Position numbers and translations under genes: made by a program. Of a stretch of 64,000 bases of DNA, positions 34,606 through 42,559 are shown piece by piece. Position 1 is the first letter of the stretch; each line of letters starts with the position of its first letter. The notes below the pieces were generated by a model. It saw only the letters and a program-made list of their open reading frames with translations. It was not told the origin of the DNA and did not search any database. Source of the DNA: Mycobacterium asiaticum (GTDB lineage: Bacteria > Actinomycetota > Actinomycetes > Mycobacteriales > Mycobacteriaceae); contig NZ_LZLS01000086.1 of NCBI RefSeq assembly GCF_001673365.1, positions 1-64,000 on the forward strand, given 5' to 3'.

Positions 34606-34995
34606 CTAAGTCCTCGCGCCGAATTGCTGGTCTGGAAATGGTTCTGCGGCTAGGGGATTCGGACCATACTGGTTGGTCCCACGGGTCCCCTCGGTAACCC
34701 AGAAGACGAGCAGAACGACGATGCCGAGTAACGGCACAAACGCGATCAGAACCCACCAACCGGTGCGATCGATGTCGTGTAGGCGGCGAACGCTGACGGC
34801 GATGCTGGGGATGAAAGTCGCGAGCGAAAAAAGTCCGCTGACTATTTGTGAGTCCAACTGGGCGTCGATGATGGACGTCCCCAAGCTGACGATGAAGGTA
34901 AACAGGGTCCAGTACCAGAATTCGGATCGGCAGGCCCGGTCGCTGAAATTGAAGTATTTGATGAATCCGGTTGAGATCGCTTGTCCGAAGCCCAT
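34606..34995 (-). CDS. DUF805 (YhaH-like) inner-membrane protein
   Basis: A 129-aa membrane protein. The family signature is complete: FNFSDRACRSEFWYWTLFT at the N-terminus, SVRRLHDIDRTGWWVLIAFVPLLG in the middle and a third hydrophobic segment leading to WVTEGTRGTNQYGPNP. About four membrane segments are predicted by eye. The function is unknown. It follows the cutinase gene upstream on the same strand with a gap of 61 bases. Confidence 0.9.
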   Translation of the reverse strand: MGFGQAISTGFIKYFNFSDRACRSEFWYWTLFTFIVSLGTSIIDAQLDSQIVSGLFSLATFIPSIAVSVRRLHDIDRTGWWVLIAFVPLLGIVVLLVFWVTEGTRGTNQYGPNPLAAEPFPDQQFGART

Positions 34996-35103
34996 CTCAT
35001 CACCCGCCTCGACGTTGGTTTGGTGGAGCGAAACCTAGCACGGCGTCGACGGCGTCGGGCGCACAATTGCAGATATCCGCAAACCGCAGGTAATGCTGTC
35101 GAA

Positions 35104-36267
35104 TCACTCGAAAGCGATGACGCCGCGGATGTTCTTGCCCGCGCGAAGATCTTTCATGGCCTCGTTGATGTCGTCGAGCTTGTACTTCTGGGTGACCAGC
35201 TCATCGAGCTTGAGCAGGCCCGCCTCATACATCGACAGTAGTTTCGGCATGGCCTCGCGGGGGTTCATCTCGCCGTAGAGCACGCCTTTGAACGTCTTGC
35301 ACGAGCTGACCATGTCACTGAGCATCATCGGCACCATCATGTCGGTGAGCTTGGCCATGCCGGTGAGGACACAGGTTCCGCCCTTGCGCAACAACAGCAT
35401 CGCCATCAGCACCATGTCCACCGGCACGACGCCCGGTGTCAGGACGACCCGGTCGGCCATCACGCCCCAGGTGATCCCCTTGACCAGTTCCAGCGCGGCG
35501 CCGGTGTCGGTAGCCGTGTGGGTAGCGCCGAAGCTCGGTGCGACCGCCCGTTTGAACTCGTTGGGATCGACGGCGACGATGTGCTTGGCGCCCGCGATCT
35601 TTGCGCCCTGCACGGCGTTCATGCCGATCCCGCCGACACCGACAACGACGACCGTGTCGCCCACCTCGGTGCCTGCCGCGACCGAACCAGAGCCGAATCC
35701 CGTTGTCACACCGCAGGACACCAGCGATGCAGCCTCCAGGGGTATCCAGTCGTGAATCTTGACCAGCGAGCGCTCGGATGCGACTACGTACTCGGAGAAG
35801 GTGCCGACCTGCATCATCGCCATGAGGTCTTCGCCGCCGAGGTGGCGTCGCCGGGTCCGGTCGGTGGTCATCGCCTTGTCGTAGATGTCGGCCCCGACGT
35901 CGCACAGATACGTGTGGCCGGCGGAGCACCATCGGCAGCTGCCGCAGGCAGGCAGAAACGAGATGGCCACGTGGTCACCGGCTTTCAGCGTCCGCACCTC
36001 GGGGCCGACCGCCGCCACGACACCGGACCCCTCGTGCCCGCCGAGCATGGGGAACCACTCCGGCACCGGACGACCGGCGGCCCGCATCATCTCTTCCATG
36101 TCCGCGGACGGCACACTGTCGCCGGTATAGAAGTGCTCGTCGGAGTGACAGACGCCGGCGTAGGCCATCTTGACCAGAACTTCCCCGGCGTGCGGCGGAT
36201 CGAGTTCTACTTCGGTGACTTCCCAGTCGACACCAACACCACGCAAGACCGCTGCTTTGGACTTCAT
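35104..36267 (-). CDS. NDMA-dependent (mycofactocin-type) alcohol dehydrogenase
   Basis: A zinc-dependent medium-chain dehydrogenase, 387 aa, of the group that holds NAD(H) tightly and passes electrons to an external carrier. It was first defined with the dye NDMA and is associated with the redox cofactor mycofactocin (established for the family). The catalytic Zn ligands are Cys in AGVCHSDEH and His in LGGHEGSG. The structural Zn site is CGSCRWCSAGHTYLC. The NAD loop is VVGVGGIGMNAVQGA, and the insert DKAMTTDRTRRRHL is typical of this subgroup. It is 54 bases downstream of an SDR gene, probably in one transcript. No mycofactocin biosynthesis gene is in the window. Confidence 0.88.
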   Translation of the reverse strand: MKSKAAVLRGVGVDWEVTEVELDPPHAGEVLVKMAYAGVCHSDEHFYTGDSVPSADMEEMMRAAGRPVPEWFPMLGGHEGSGVVAAVGPEVRTLKAGDHVAISFLPACGSCRWCSAGHTYLCDVGADIYDKAMTTDRTRRRHLGGEDLMAMMQVGTFSEYVVASERSLVKIHDWIPLEAASLVSCGVTTGFGSGSVAAGTEVGDTVVVVGVGGIGMNAVQGAKIAGAKHIVAVDPNEFKRAVAPSFGATHTATDTGAALELVKGITWGVMADRVVLTPGVVPVDMVLMAMLLLRKGGTCVLTGMAKLTDMMVPMMLSDMVSSCKTFKGVLYGEMNPREAMPKLLSMYEAGLLKLDELVTQKYKLDDINEAMKDLRAGKNIRGVIAFE

Positions 36268-36321
36268 CGCGCCGCTTTCGCTTTTTGGGGGAGGGCGACT
36301 CGGCCTAGGGGGCCGGCCAAG

Positions 36322-37116
36322 TCACCATTTCCGGAGTTCCTTTACTGCGCCGGAGGCGCGTGGGGCCAGTGTCAGCTGAGGGATGAAACTGCTGTTGCCG
36401 CAACGAATGACGGCGTTGACGACATCGGTCAGATGCTCGGCGTCGACGAGACCACCCAGCATGTACTTGTTCTCCATCCAGTACCTGATTGCAGATTCCA
36501 GGACCGCGGGGTCCCAGTTCTTGCTGAACTCGGTCTGTGCATCGCCGGTGCCGCCGAGGCTGTCGCCGACCGCGAGTCGGGTGAAGCCGATCTCCGGATG
36601 TTCGGCGCGCCAGGCTTCGACCAGCTTGTCGAGCGCGCCCTTGGTCACCGCGTAGGCCCCGAGCATTGGCCACGGGGTTGTGTAGGACGCGCTGAGCGAG
36701 GACAGGTACACGGCAGAGCCTCCCGATGCGGCAAGGTGTGGCGCGGCGGCGGCGGTGACGATCGAGGCACCGGTGACATTGGTGGCGAACAGTTGCGCCC
36801 ATTGATCCGCGGTCACCTCGCGCAGCGGTGCGAGCACGCCCATGCCGGTGGTGTACACCAGCGCATCGAGACCGCCGAGCGCGTCGACCGCGTCGGATAT
36901 CGCCTTCTGACAGGTGTCGGCGATGGTGACGTCACAGGCGACGGCGACTGCGCCGTTACCGGCTTCCTCGGCGGCCTCGACCAACCGTTCGTATCGGCGC
37001 GCTAACAGCGCGACGCGTGCGCCGCGGTGGGCCAGTCCCGTCCCGATGCATCGGCCGAGCCCGGCGGATGCGCCGACGACAGCTACCCGCAGCGCGCGTT
37101 CTGCGTTGTCAGACAT
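36322..37116 (-). CDS. Short-chain dehydrogenase/reductase (with the NDMA-ADH)
   Basis: An SDR oxidoreductase, 264 aa. The cofactor loop is VVGASAGLGRCIG (TGxxxGxG type with Val-Gly-Ala), followed by ALLARRYERL, whose Arg residues suggest NADP(H). The catalytic motif departs from the norm: SSLSASY supplies Ser and YAVTKGALD supplies Tyr-x-x-x-Lys. The tail from residue 180 has no clear family. The start codon overlaps a 28-codon reading frame that ends at 37109. It lies upstream of the dehydrogenase gene. Confidence 0.85.
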   Translation of the reverse strand: MSDNAERALRVAVVGASAGLGRCIGTGLAHRGARVALLARRYERLVEAAEEAGNGAVAVACDVTIADTCQKAISDAVDALGGLDALVYTTGMGVLAPLREVTADQWAQLFATNVTGASIVTAAAAPHLAASGGSAVYLSSLSASYTTPWPMLGAYAVTKGALDKLVEAWRAEHPEIGFTRLAVGDSLGGTGDAQTEFSKNWDPAVLESAIRYWMENKYMLGGLVDAEHLTDVVNAVIRCGNSSFIPQLTLAPRASGAVKELRKW

Positions 37117-37195
37117 CGAGTTTGGTGTTGACGAAGCCGAGGACTCCCGAAAGATGATCGTCGGCGCTCACCAGGTTCATGTCTTCGGGCTGCAT
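37109..37195 (-). pseudogene. 28-codon frame, possible amidohydrolase N-terminal remnant
   Basis: A short frame from ATG at 37195 encodes MQPEDMNLVSADDHL followed by SGVLGFVNTKLDV and a stop that overlaps the SDR start. The first part resembles the DxDDH metal-site N-terminus of amidohydrolase-2 proteins (compare the three in this window), and the second part does not. It may be a deletion remnant or a leader peptide for the SDR gene. Evidence is only sequence resemblance over about 10 residues. Confidence 0.3.
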
Positions 37196-37259
37196 TGGTC
37201 TCCTTGCGCAGAGGCTGAGAGCGAGGTTATCAGTCGAGCGGAGGAACTGTTTCGATATA

Positions 37260-37277
37260 TGGAAATGCATGTTTCCA
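37260..37277. promoter_or_regulatory. Inverted repeat upstream of the SDR/ADH unit
   Basis: TGGAAA-TGCATG-TTTCCA is a perfect 6-base inverted repeat, 65 bases before the 37195 ATG and 40 bases past the stop of the TetR gene. It is AT-rich against the GC-rich surroundings and does not resemble the other operators in the window. It is probably an operator for the SDR/ADH transcript. Confidence 0.45.
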
Positions 37278-37315
37278 CTGCCGCGCCGCTATCAGACACG
37301 TGGTAGCCACAACGA

Positions 37316-37957
37316 TCAGCGCCGCAATACTTTTGGGACTTTTGGGGATGCAACGGCAAACGAGAGCAGGAGTCGGTCAAGGATCCGGGCGGCCCGACGG
37401 CGCGCCGCAGTGGGATTCGCGGCATGCGCAACCAGCAGCGAGGCCTCCTCGAGCGCGGCGACGAGCATGTGCGTCAGCTCCGCGACGGGTTGGTCGTCGA
37501 TGATTCCCTCGGCGATCGCCTCGCGGACCACGTCGTTGATCAGGGCGATGCTGTTGCGCTCCTGGATCTCGCGCAGGGTTTGCCAGCCCAGCACGACGGG
37601 TCCGTCGACGAGCATTACCCGCTGCACGGCCGGTTCCTGTGCCGCGTCGAGAAATCCGTGTAGACCGCTCCTGAGCCGTTCCCATGGGTCCGCGCCGGGC
37701 GGGGGAGCTGCGATGGATCGAAGCGTGAGGTCGTTCTCGACGTCTTCGAACACGGCGCGAAACAGCTCGGCCTTGTCCTTGAAGTGGTGGTAAAAAGCGC
37801 CGCGCGTGCCGACGCCGGACGTGGTCACCAGATTGCCGATGCTCGTGTTGAAGAATCCCCGTTCCACGAACAGTTGCCGGCCCGCGTCGATCAGGGCGCG
37901 ACGGGTCTGCTCGCCACGGGCGCGACGATCGTCGTCTGCCCCACCACGCTTGGCCAT
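37316..37957 (-). CDS. TetR/AcrR-family transcriptional regulator
   Basis: A 213-aa one-component repressor. The DNA-binding helix-turn-helix spans residues 17-60 (ALIDAGRQLFVERGFFNTSIGNL then GVGTRGAFYHHFKDKAELF). The C-terminal ligand domain is unassigned. The start at 37957 puts the usual charged stretch (KRGGADDDRRARGEQTRR) before the first helix and fits a TACGAT -10 spaced 7 bases upstream, so it is leaderless. It is divergent from the binding-protein gene, 40 bases apart, with a 21-base operator in between. Confidence 0.92.
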   Translation of the reverse strand: MAKRGGADDDRRARGEQTRRALIDAGRQLFVERGFFNTSIGNLVTTSGVGTRGAFYHHFKDKAELFRAVFEDVENDLTLRSIAAPPPGADPWERLRSGLHGFLDAAQEPAVQRVMLVDGPVVLGWQTLREIQERNSIALINDVVREAIAEGIIDDQPVAELTHMLVAALEEASLLVAHAANPTAARRRAARILDRLLLSFAVASPKVPKVLRR

Positions 37958-37971
37958 GCCGACGATCGTAA

Positions 37972-37992
37972 CAACATTCATCCTGTATGTTG
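37972..37992. promoter_or_regulatory. TetR-type operator, copy 1
   Basis: A 21-base element with perfect arms CAACAT (37972-37977) and ATGTTG (37987-37992) around a 9-base centre TCATCCTGT. It overlaps the plus-strand -10 TATGTT (37986-37991) and lies upstream of the TetR -10 on the other strand. A related element is at 40281-40301. Confidence 0.75.
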
Positions 37993-37997
37993 CGGCT

Positions 37998-39143
37998 ATG
38001 GCAGACGACGGGGTTCGCGCGTATGGTTCGGTCGCTCCCCTGAAAGTCGGCTTACTCAACGACTATCCGACCAGCGGCGACACCGACAGCGACAGCGTCG
38101 ACGCGCTGCGGCTGGTGATGGACGAAGCGCTTTCCTGCGGGTTGCTCGACCGGCCAATCGAACTCGTCACCCGCAACGTGGTTGGCCTGCCCAACGGCAC
38201 CTACCTCGCGGTGGAACGCGCTTTCGACGAGCTCGTCGCCGAGGGTTGTCTGGTCATTTACGGGCCTTGGGTGTCGGACAATGTGGTGCCGCTGCGCTCG
38301 CACGTCGAGGCCACCGCGCGGGTCCCGATCCTTACCCTCTCTGGCTCAGAGGGTGCGCTCGGCGAGTGGTGTTTCGCGCTGAACAACGGCTCAATCGCGG
38401 AGGAGCCGGTGATGCTGGCCGCAGTGATGATCGGCGACGGCCGGTCACGGATCGCCGTCGCCTACGAATCGTCGCTTATCGGCAAGGAGTACCTCGCGTC
38501 CGCCCAAAAGGCATACGGTGCAGCGGGTTTGACGGTCGTTGCCGCGGTGGCGATTCCTCAGGTGGAGGCCGACAAGTCCGATGCGGTTGCCGCGCTGCGT
38601 GCCTCGGAGCCCGACGCGCTGGTTCACGTCGGATTCGGGCACGGCCTATGGGGCTTCACCGATGCGCTATTGGCCGCAGGCTGGGATCCGCCGCGTTATA
38701 CGACGACAGCTTTCGAAATGGCTCACATCAACGCGGAGTGGATGCGGCACCTGTCCGGCTGGATCGGGCTGGACAGCTACGACGAACGCAACAGCATCGG
38801 GCAGGCGTTCCTCGACCGGTTCGAGGCCAGATACGGGCGTCGGCCGACCCATTCGATGCCGGGCCTGTGCCACGACGCGGCCACGGTGATCGTGCGCGGC
38901 CTCGCCGCTGCCCGCCCGCTGACCGGCGAGGGAGTAAAGACCGGGATGGAGCAGGTGAAGCTCGTGCCGTCGGCCAGCGGTGCTCCCGGAACATTCTTGC
39001 GTTTCGGGCGATTCATCCGACAGGGCTGGCTGGGCTCGGACTATCTCATCGCGCGACGGGTGTTGCCGGACGGCACCGCTCACGTCTTCCATGCGGCACC
39101 CAGCGACCACATCGCACGCGCGGTAGCACTGGCCTCAAGCTAG
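37998..39143 (+). CDS. Periplasmic-binding-fold protein (Leu/Ile/Val-binding type), no evident signal peptide
   Basis: A type-I periplasmic-binding-fold protein, 381 aa. The first lobe starts at LKVGLLNDYPTSGDTDSDSV, and family features include VIYGPWVSDNVVPLR, VPILTLSGSEG and SRIAVAYESSLIGKEYL. The ATG at 37998 follows a TATGTT -10 by 6 bases (leaderless) and gives no signal peptide or lipobox. No ABC permease or ATPase gene is nearby. It may be a cytosolic ligand sensor, like AmiC-type proteins, rather than a transport subunit. Its 3' end overlaps the convergent DapB-like gene by 9 bases. Confidence 0.8.
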   Translation: MADDGVRAYGSVAPLKVGLLNDYPTSGDTDSDSVDALRLVMDEALSCGLLDRPIELVTRNVVGLPNGTYLAVERAFDELVAEGCLVIYGPWVSDNVVPLRSHVEATARVPILTLSGSEGALGEWCFALNNGSIAEEPVMLAAVMIGDGRSRIAVAYESSLIGKEYLASAQKAYGAAGLTVVAAVAIPQVEADKSDAVAALRASEPDALVHVGFGHGLWGFTDALLAAGWDPPRYTTTAFEMAHINAEWMRHLSGWIGLDSYDERNSIGQAFLDRFEARYGRRPTHSMPGLCHDAATVIVRGLAAARPLTGEGVKTGMEQVKLVPSASGAPGTFLRFGRFIRQGWLGSDYLIARRVLPDGTAHVFHAAPSDHIARAVALASS

Positions 39144-40208
39144 TTGGATCGCACCGAATACCGGCGCGGTAACGATGCCGGGCGGTTGGGCCAGCACGTA
39201 GGGAATGGCGCGAACCGCGCCCATCGCGATCATCAAATGACCCGACATGGCGTGGCGGCCTGTCGGCGCTGACAGATCGGATCCGACGTCGAGCTGGAGA
39301 TCGAAGCTGGGTTCACCCTTGATGACCGCGCGGATCAGCGGCGCCTTCTCGCCGGGCGCCAGCGGCGCCATGCCCCACTGCGGAAGGTCACGCGTCAGCA
39401 CCCACTCCTCGTGGATGGCCAGCAGCGGCCGTCCCGACCAGTGTCCGACCCACGAAAATCGCTGTCCAACAACGGTTCCTGCCTCGATCGTGCCGGCGAG
39501 AACTTTGATGTCGTGGGGCAGCGTGGTCGCGTCGACCGAAACCTCGACGTGTGTGAGCGTGATCCCGAGGACGTCGGCCGTGGCATTGAGAGCCTGGCGA
39601 TACGCCATGTCGAGCTTCTTGATGATCGGGGAATCGATGCTGGCGTCCTCCGGCGGCCGGCCCATGCCCATGAGGTCGACGAGCATCGGCCGGCTGTCGA
39701 CGGCCGAAACGTCGGTGGCCTCGTAGAGGTCGATGCGGTCGATCGTCTTACTCAGTGCGGTCACCGTTGCCACGAGTCGCTCGAACATGAAACCGGGGTT
39801 CTCGCCCGCCGCGTGAAACCGCGACCCGCCCTGTCGGCAGGCTTCGACGAACGCGCTTTCGGTTTCCGCGCCGTAGGTGGGCAGGTGGTTGTAGGACGTC
39901 GTGGTGATGACGCTGCTCCCTGCCGCGAGCAGGCGGCAGATGTCCTCGGCGTTGGTCTCGACGGCGTGGGCCTTGCTCGCCGCATGCACGACGACATCTG
40001 CGCCCAGCGCGACGATCTCGTCCTTGTCCGCCGTGGCGAGCACGCCCGTCGTGGGCGGTAGACCGCACAGCGCGCCCGCGTCGAGACCCGTCTTGGCCGG
40101 GTCGTAGACCAGCACGCCCACCAGTTGATAACGCGGATTCTCAATAAGCTCCTGAAGGGCGGCGCGGCCGACTGCGCCGGTCGCCCATTGCACGACTCGA
40201 ATAGCCAA
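39135..40208 (-). CDS. DapB-like NAD(P) oxidoreductase (copy A)
   Basis: A Rossmann oxidoreductase resembling dihydrodipicolinate reductase at its N-terminus and diaminopentanoate dehydrogenase at its C-terminus, 357 aa. The cofactor loop is VVQWATGAVGRAAL (residues 5-18), then LVGVLVYDPAKTGLDAGALCG. GENPGFMFERL in the middle is shared by all three copies in the window. The substrate is unknown for this mycobacterial group. It is divergent from a P450 gene whose promoter holds the second TetR-type operator, so both may be controlled together. Confidence 0.8.
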   Translation of the reverse strand: MAIRVVQWATGAVGRAALQELIENPRYQLVGVLVYDPAKTGLDAGALCGLPPTTGVLATADKDEIVALGADVVVHAASKAHAVETNAEDICRLLAAGSSVITTTSYNHLPTYGAETESAFVEACRQGGSRFHAAGENPGFMFERLVATVTALSKTIDRIDLYEATDVSAVDSRPMLVDLMGMGRPPEDASIDSPIIKKLDMAYRQALNATADVLGITLTHVEVSVDATTLPHDIKVLAGTIEAGTVVGQRFSWVGHWSGRPLLAIHEEWVLTRDLPQWGMAPLAPGEKAPLIRAVIKGEPSFDLQLDVGSDLSAPTGRHAMSGHLMIAMGAVRAIPYVLAQPPGIVTAPVFGAIQLA

Positions 40209-40280
40209 TCGAACGCTCCAGGTTGTGCTTTCGTGAATTGGCGGGTTTCTGGTCGGTCAAAGATACATCAGGTAACTTTG

Positions 40281-40301
40281 CAACCAACAGGATGTAGGTT
40301 G
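40281..40301. promoter_or_regulatory. TetR-type operator, copy 2
   Basis: Read in reverse complement it matches the 37972-37992 element at 17 of 21 positions, including the asymmetric centre CATCCTGT. The outer arms CAAC and GTTG are perfect. A -10, TAGGTT (40295-40300), occupies positions 15-20 of the element, as TATGTT does in copy 1. It is 24 bases before the P450 start. Confidence 0.7.
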
Positions 40302-40324
40302 ATCGGCTGGACGAGGGGTGACAC

Positions 40325-41575
40325 GTGGTGGAACCGACCGTTGCTGACGACATCGACCAGCGCATCCGCGAGGCGCAGAAGAAGTTCAACGCCGGAATGG
40401 GCGCCGCCGGCGACGCGAGTCCGTACCCGTTGCTGCGCGAGCTGCGCAAGAAAGCGGCCGTTCACCCGGGCTGGCCGGAAATGGGGGTTCCCGAGGACGG
40501 ACCCAACGGCGCGAAGACGTTCACAGCCTACTCATTCGATGCCGTCAAAGCCGTTTTCACCGACAACATCACGTTCAGCACCCGGGTCTACGAGGACATG
40601 GTGCGGCCGCTGCAGGGGCCGACGATCCTGGAGATGCAAGAGCCAGAGCACGCCACTTACCGCAAGTTGCACGAATTCGCCTTTGCCAAGTCCTCGATGA
40701 AACGCTGGGACACCGAACTCGTTGGTCCCCTCGTCGAGCGCACCCTTACCAAATTCCGGGCCAAGTTCCGTGACAACAAGCGTGCCGACCTGGTCGACGC
40801 GGTGTTCATGCCGATCCCGGTGCGGATCATCGCGGCGCTGCTCGGCCTGCCGGAATCCGACGTCGGCGAGTTTCACCGGCTGGCCATAGATTTGCTTGGC
40901 TTTCGCGCAGACATGAAGACCGCGCTTAAAGCCTCGGCGGAGATGAAGGAGTACTTCATCGGCGTGCTCGCCGACCGGCGCAAAACGCCGAAGGACGACA
41001 TGGTGACCATCCTGTCGCAGGCCGAGATCGACGGTGTCAAGATGTCGGACGAGCAGATTTACGGGTTCATGCGCAACCTTCTACCGGCGGGAGCGGAGAC
41101 CACTTCCCGATCGACCGCCAGCCTTGCGCTGGCTCTGCTGACCCACACCGACCAACTCGATGCGGTGCGCGCCGACCGCAGCCTGTTGCCACAAGCCATC
41201 GAAGAGGGCATCCGTTGGGAGACACCGCTGCTGAACTTCATCCGGGAAGTCAGCACCGACATCGAGTTCTTCGGCCTCGACATTCCGAAGGGGTCGACGA
41301 TGATGGTGAATCTCGGCAGTGCCAACCACGATGAGACCCGCTGGGACAACGCCGAGTCGTTCAACATCTTCCGTGAACGCAAGCCGCACATCGGATTCGG
41401 TCACGGTGCGCACCTGTGCCTGGGTATGCACTTGGCTCGGCTCGAGAGCACCAAGTTCTTCAACGCGCTGCTCGACCAGCTGCCGGGGCTGCGGCTCGAC
41501 CCTGACGCCCCGCCGCCCTATGTGGAGGGCACCATGTTCCGTTCGCCGCCGCGCCTCGACGTCGTATGGGATTGA
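40325..41575 (+). CDS. Cytochrome P450 (copy A)
   Basis: A soluble bacterial class I P450 monooxygenase, 416 aa. The I-helix oxygen motif is LPAGAETTSRS, the ExxR motif is EEGIRWETP and the heme-thiolate loop is FGHGAHLCLGMHLAR with the Cys ligand near residue 365. It needs ferredoxin and reductase partners, none of which are encoded nearby. The GTG at 40325 has GAGGGG upstream; GTG at 40328 is equally possible. It is preceded by the TetR-type operator and convergent with the SDR gene at 41608. Confidence 0.92.
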   Translation: MVEPTVADDIDQRIREAQKKFNAGMGAAGDASPYPLLRELRKKAAVHPGWPEMGVPEDGPNGAKTFTAYSFDAVKAVFTDNITFSTRVYEDMVRPLQGPTILEMQEPEHATYRKLHEFAFAKSSMKRWDTELVGPLVERTLTKFRAKFRDNKRADLVDAVFMPIPVRIIAALLGLPESDVGEFHRLAIDLLGFRADMKTALKASAEMKEYFIGVLADRRKTPKDDMVTILSQAEIDGVKMSDEQIYGFMRNLLPAGAETTSRSTASLALALLTHTDQLDAVRADRSLLPQAIEEGIRWETPLLNFIREVSTDIEFFGLDIPKGSTMMVNLGSANHDETRWDNAESFNIFRERKPHIGFGHGAHLCLGMHLARLESTKFFNALLDQLPGLRLDPDAPPPYVEGTMFRSPPRLDVVWD

Positions 41576-41607
41576 GCCACGAGCTTCGGTCGGCGCGCAA
41601 CCGGAAA

Positions 41608-42411
41608 TCAGATGAAGTCCGATCCGCCGTCCACGTTCACAGTCGCCCCCGTCACGTAACCGTTTCGTCGTGACGCCAGATACGTGGTGACGGAAGCGAT
41701 CTCTTCGGGCAAGCCGGCGCGACCGAGGTCACAGGGATGACCGTAAGTCTTTTCGACCCACGTCATTACGTCCTTGGGGTCCGAGGAGTCGAGGCCGTCC
41801 GCAGCCAGCACGTCGCGCAATATCTCGGTGAAACTAGCCGTCACGATGGTCCCCGGGCAAACGCAGTTGACGAGAATTCTCTCGGCACCAAGGGTTTTCG
41901 ACAGGTTCTTGGTAAAGCTCGACAGCGCTGACTTGGTAGCCGTATAGGCGACCAGGCGCGAGCTCTGGCGCTGGATCGAGTGCGCCGAAAGGGTGACGAT
42001 CCGAGCCCAGTCCGCCGATCGCAACAGCGGTAAGGCGGCCCGAACCGAGCGCACGGCCGAAAGCGTGCCGAGATCGAATGCGGCGTGCCAGTCGTCGTCG
42101 TCGAGATCCTCGAATGCGCCCGCGCTCGGGCCGACAGTGTGCACCAGGACATTCAGCCTGTCCCACGCTTCACCAACAGATGCGAACGCCGCTGCAATGG
42201 AATCCGCGTCGGCCATGTCTACGCTGATCGGCAATACCTCGCGTGCGCCGGCTCGCCGGATTCGGTCTGCGGCCGCGTCCAACCCAGGCCGCCCGCGCGC
42301 CATGATCGCCACTGAGGCACCCTCGCCCCCAAGGCTCTCGGCGATGGCGAGCCCCATCCCTTTGCTGCCTCCGGTTACGACCGCGGTGGCGCCTTGGAAA
42401 CCGAGATCCAT
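41608..42411 (-). CDS. Short-chain dehydrogenase/reductase
   Basis: A classical SDR, 267 aa. The TGGSKGMGLAIAESLGG cofactor loop is at residues 13-29, and MARGRPGLD favours NADP(H). The usual NNAG stretch is replaced by VHTVGPSAG. The catalytic residues are Ser in TLSAHSIQ and YTATKSALSS (YxxxK). The C-terminus GYVTGATVNVDGGSDFI is of 3-oxoacyl-ACP-reductase type. It is divergent from DapB-like copy B, with a GAGAAT-N4-ATTCTC palindrome about midway in the 148-base gap. Confidence 0.9.
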   Translation of the reverse strand: MDLGFQGATAVVTGGSKGMGLAIAESLGGEGASVAIMARGRPGLDAAADRIRRAGAREVLPISVDMADADSIAAAFASVGEAWDRLNVLVHTVGPSAGAFEDLDDDDWHAAFDLGTLSAVRSVRAALPLLRSADWARIVTLSAHSIQRQSSRLVAYTATKSALSSFTKNLSKTLGAERILVNCVCPGTIVTASFTEILRDVLAADGLDSSDPKDVMTWVEKTYGHPCDLGRAGLPEEIASVTTYLASRRNGYVTGATVNVDGGSDFI

Positions 42412-42478
42412 GAAGTCATCCTTCCAATTCGGCCTACCGTGGCGGCTAGCGTGCGGGCTAGCGTGATTGTCGCATGTC

Positions 42479-42494
42479 GAGAATTGCTATTCTC
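42479..42494. promoter_or_regulatory. GAGAAT-N4-ATTCTC operator, site 1
   Basis: GAGAATTGCTATTCTC is a perfect palindrome extended by C and G on its flanks. It lies between the divergent SDR (start 42411) and DapB-like copy B (start 42560), 65-68 bases from each. TATTCT inside it could be a plus-strand -10. Confidence 0.8.
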
Positions 42495-42559
42495 GGCGTG
42501 GGCGTGCCGTGGGCATCAGGCCGGCCTCGGTGGCGATATTGGACAGAAGGGAGCGGTAG

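Noticed and set aside
41872-41881. GAGAATTCTC palindrome resembling the operator without its spacer
   Set aside because: It lies inside the SDR coding sequence and lacks the 4-base spacer, so it is more likely codon chance than a fourth operator.
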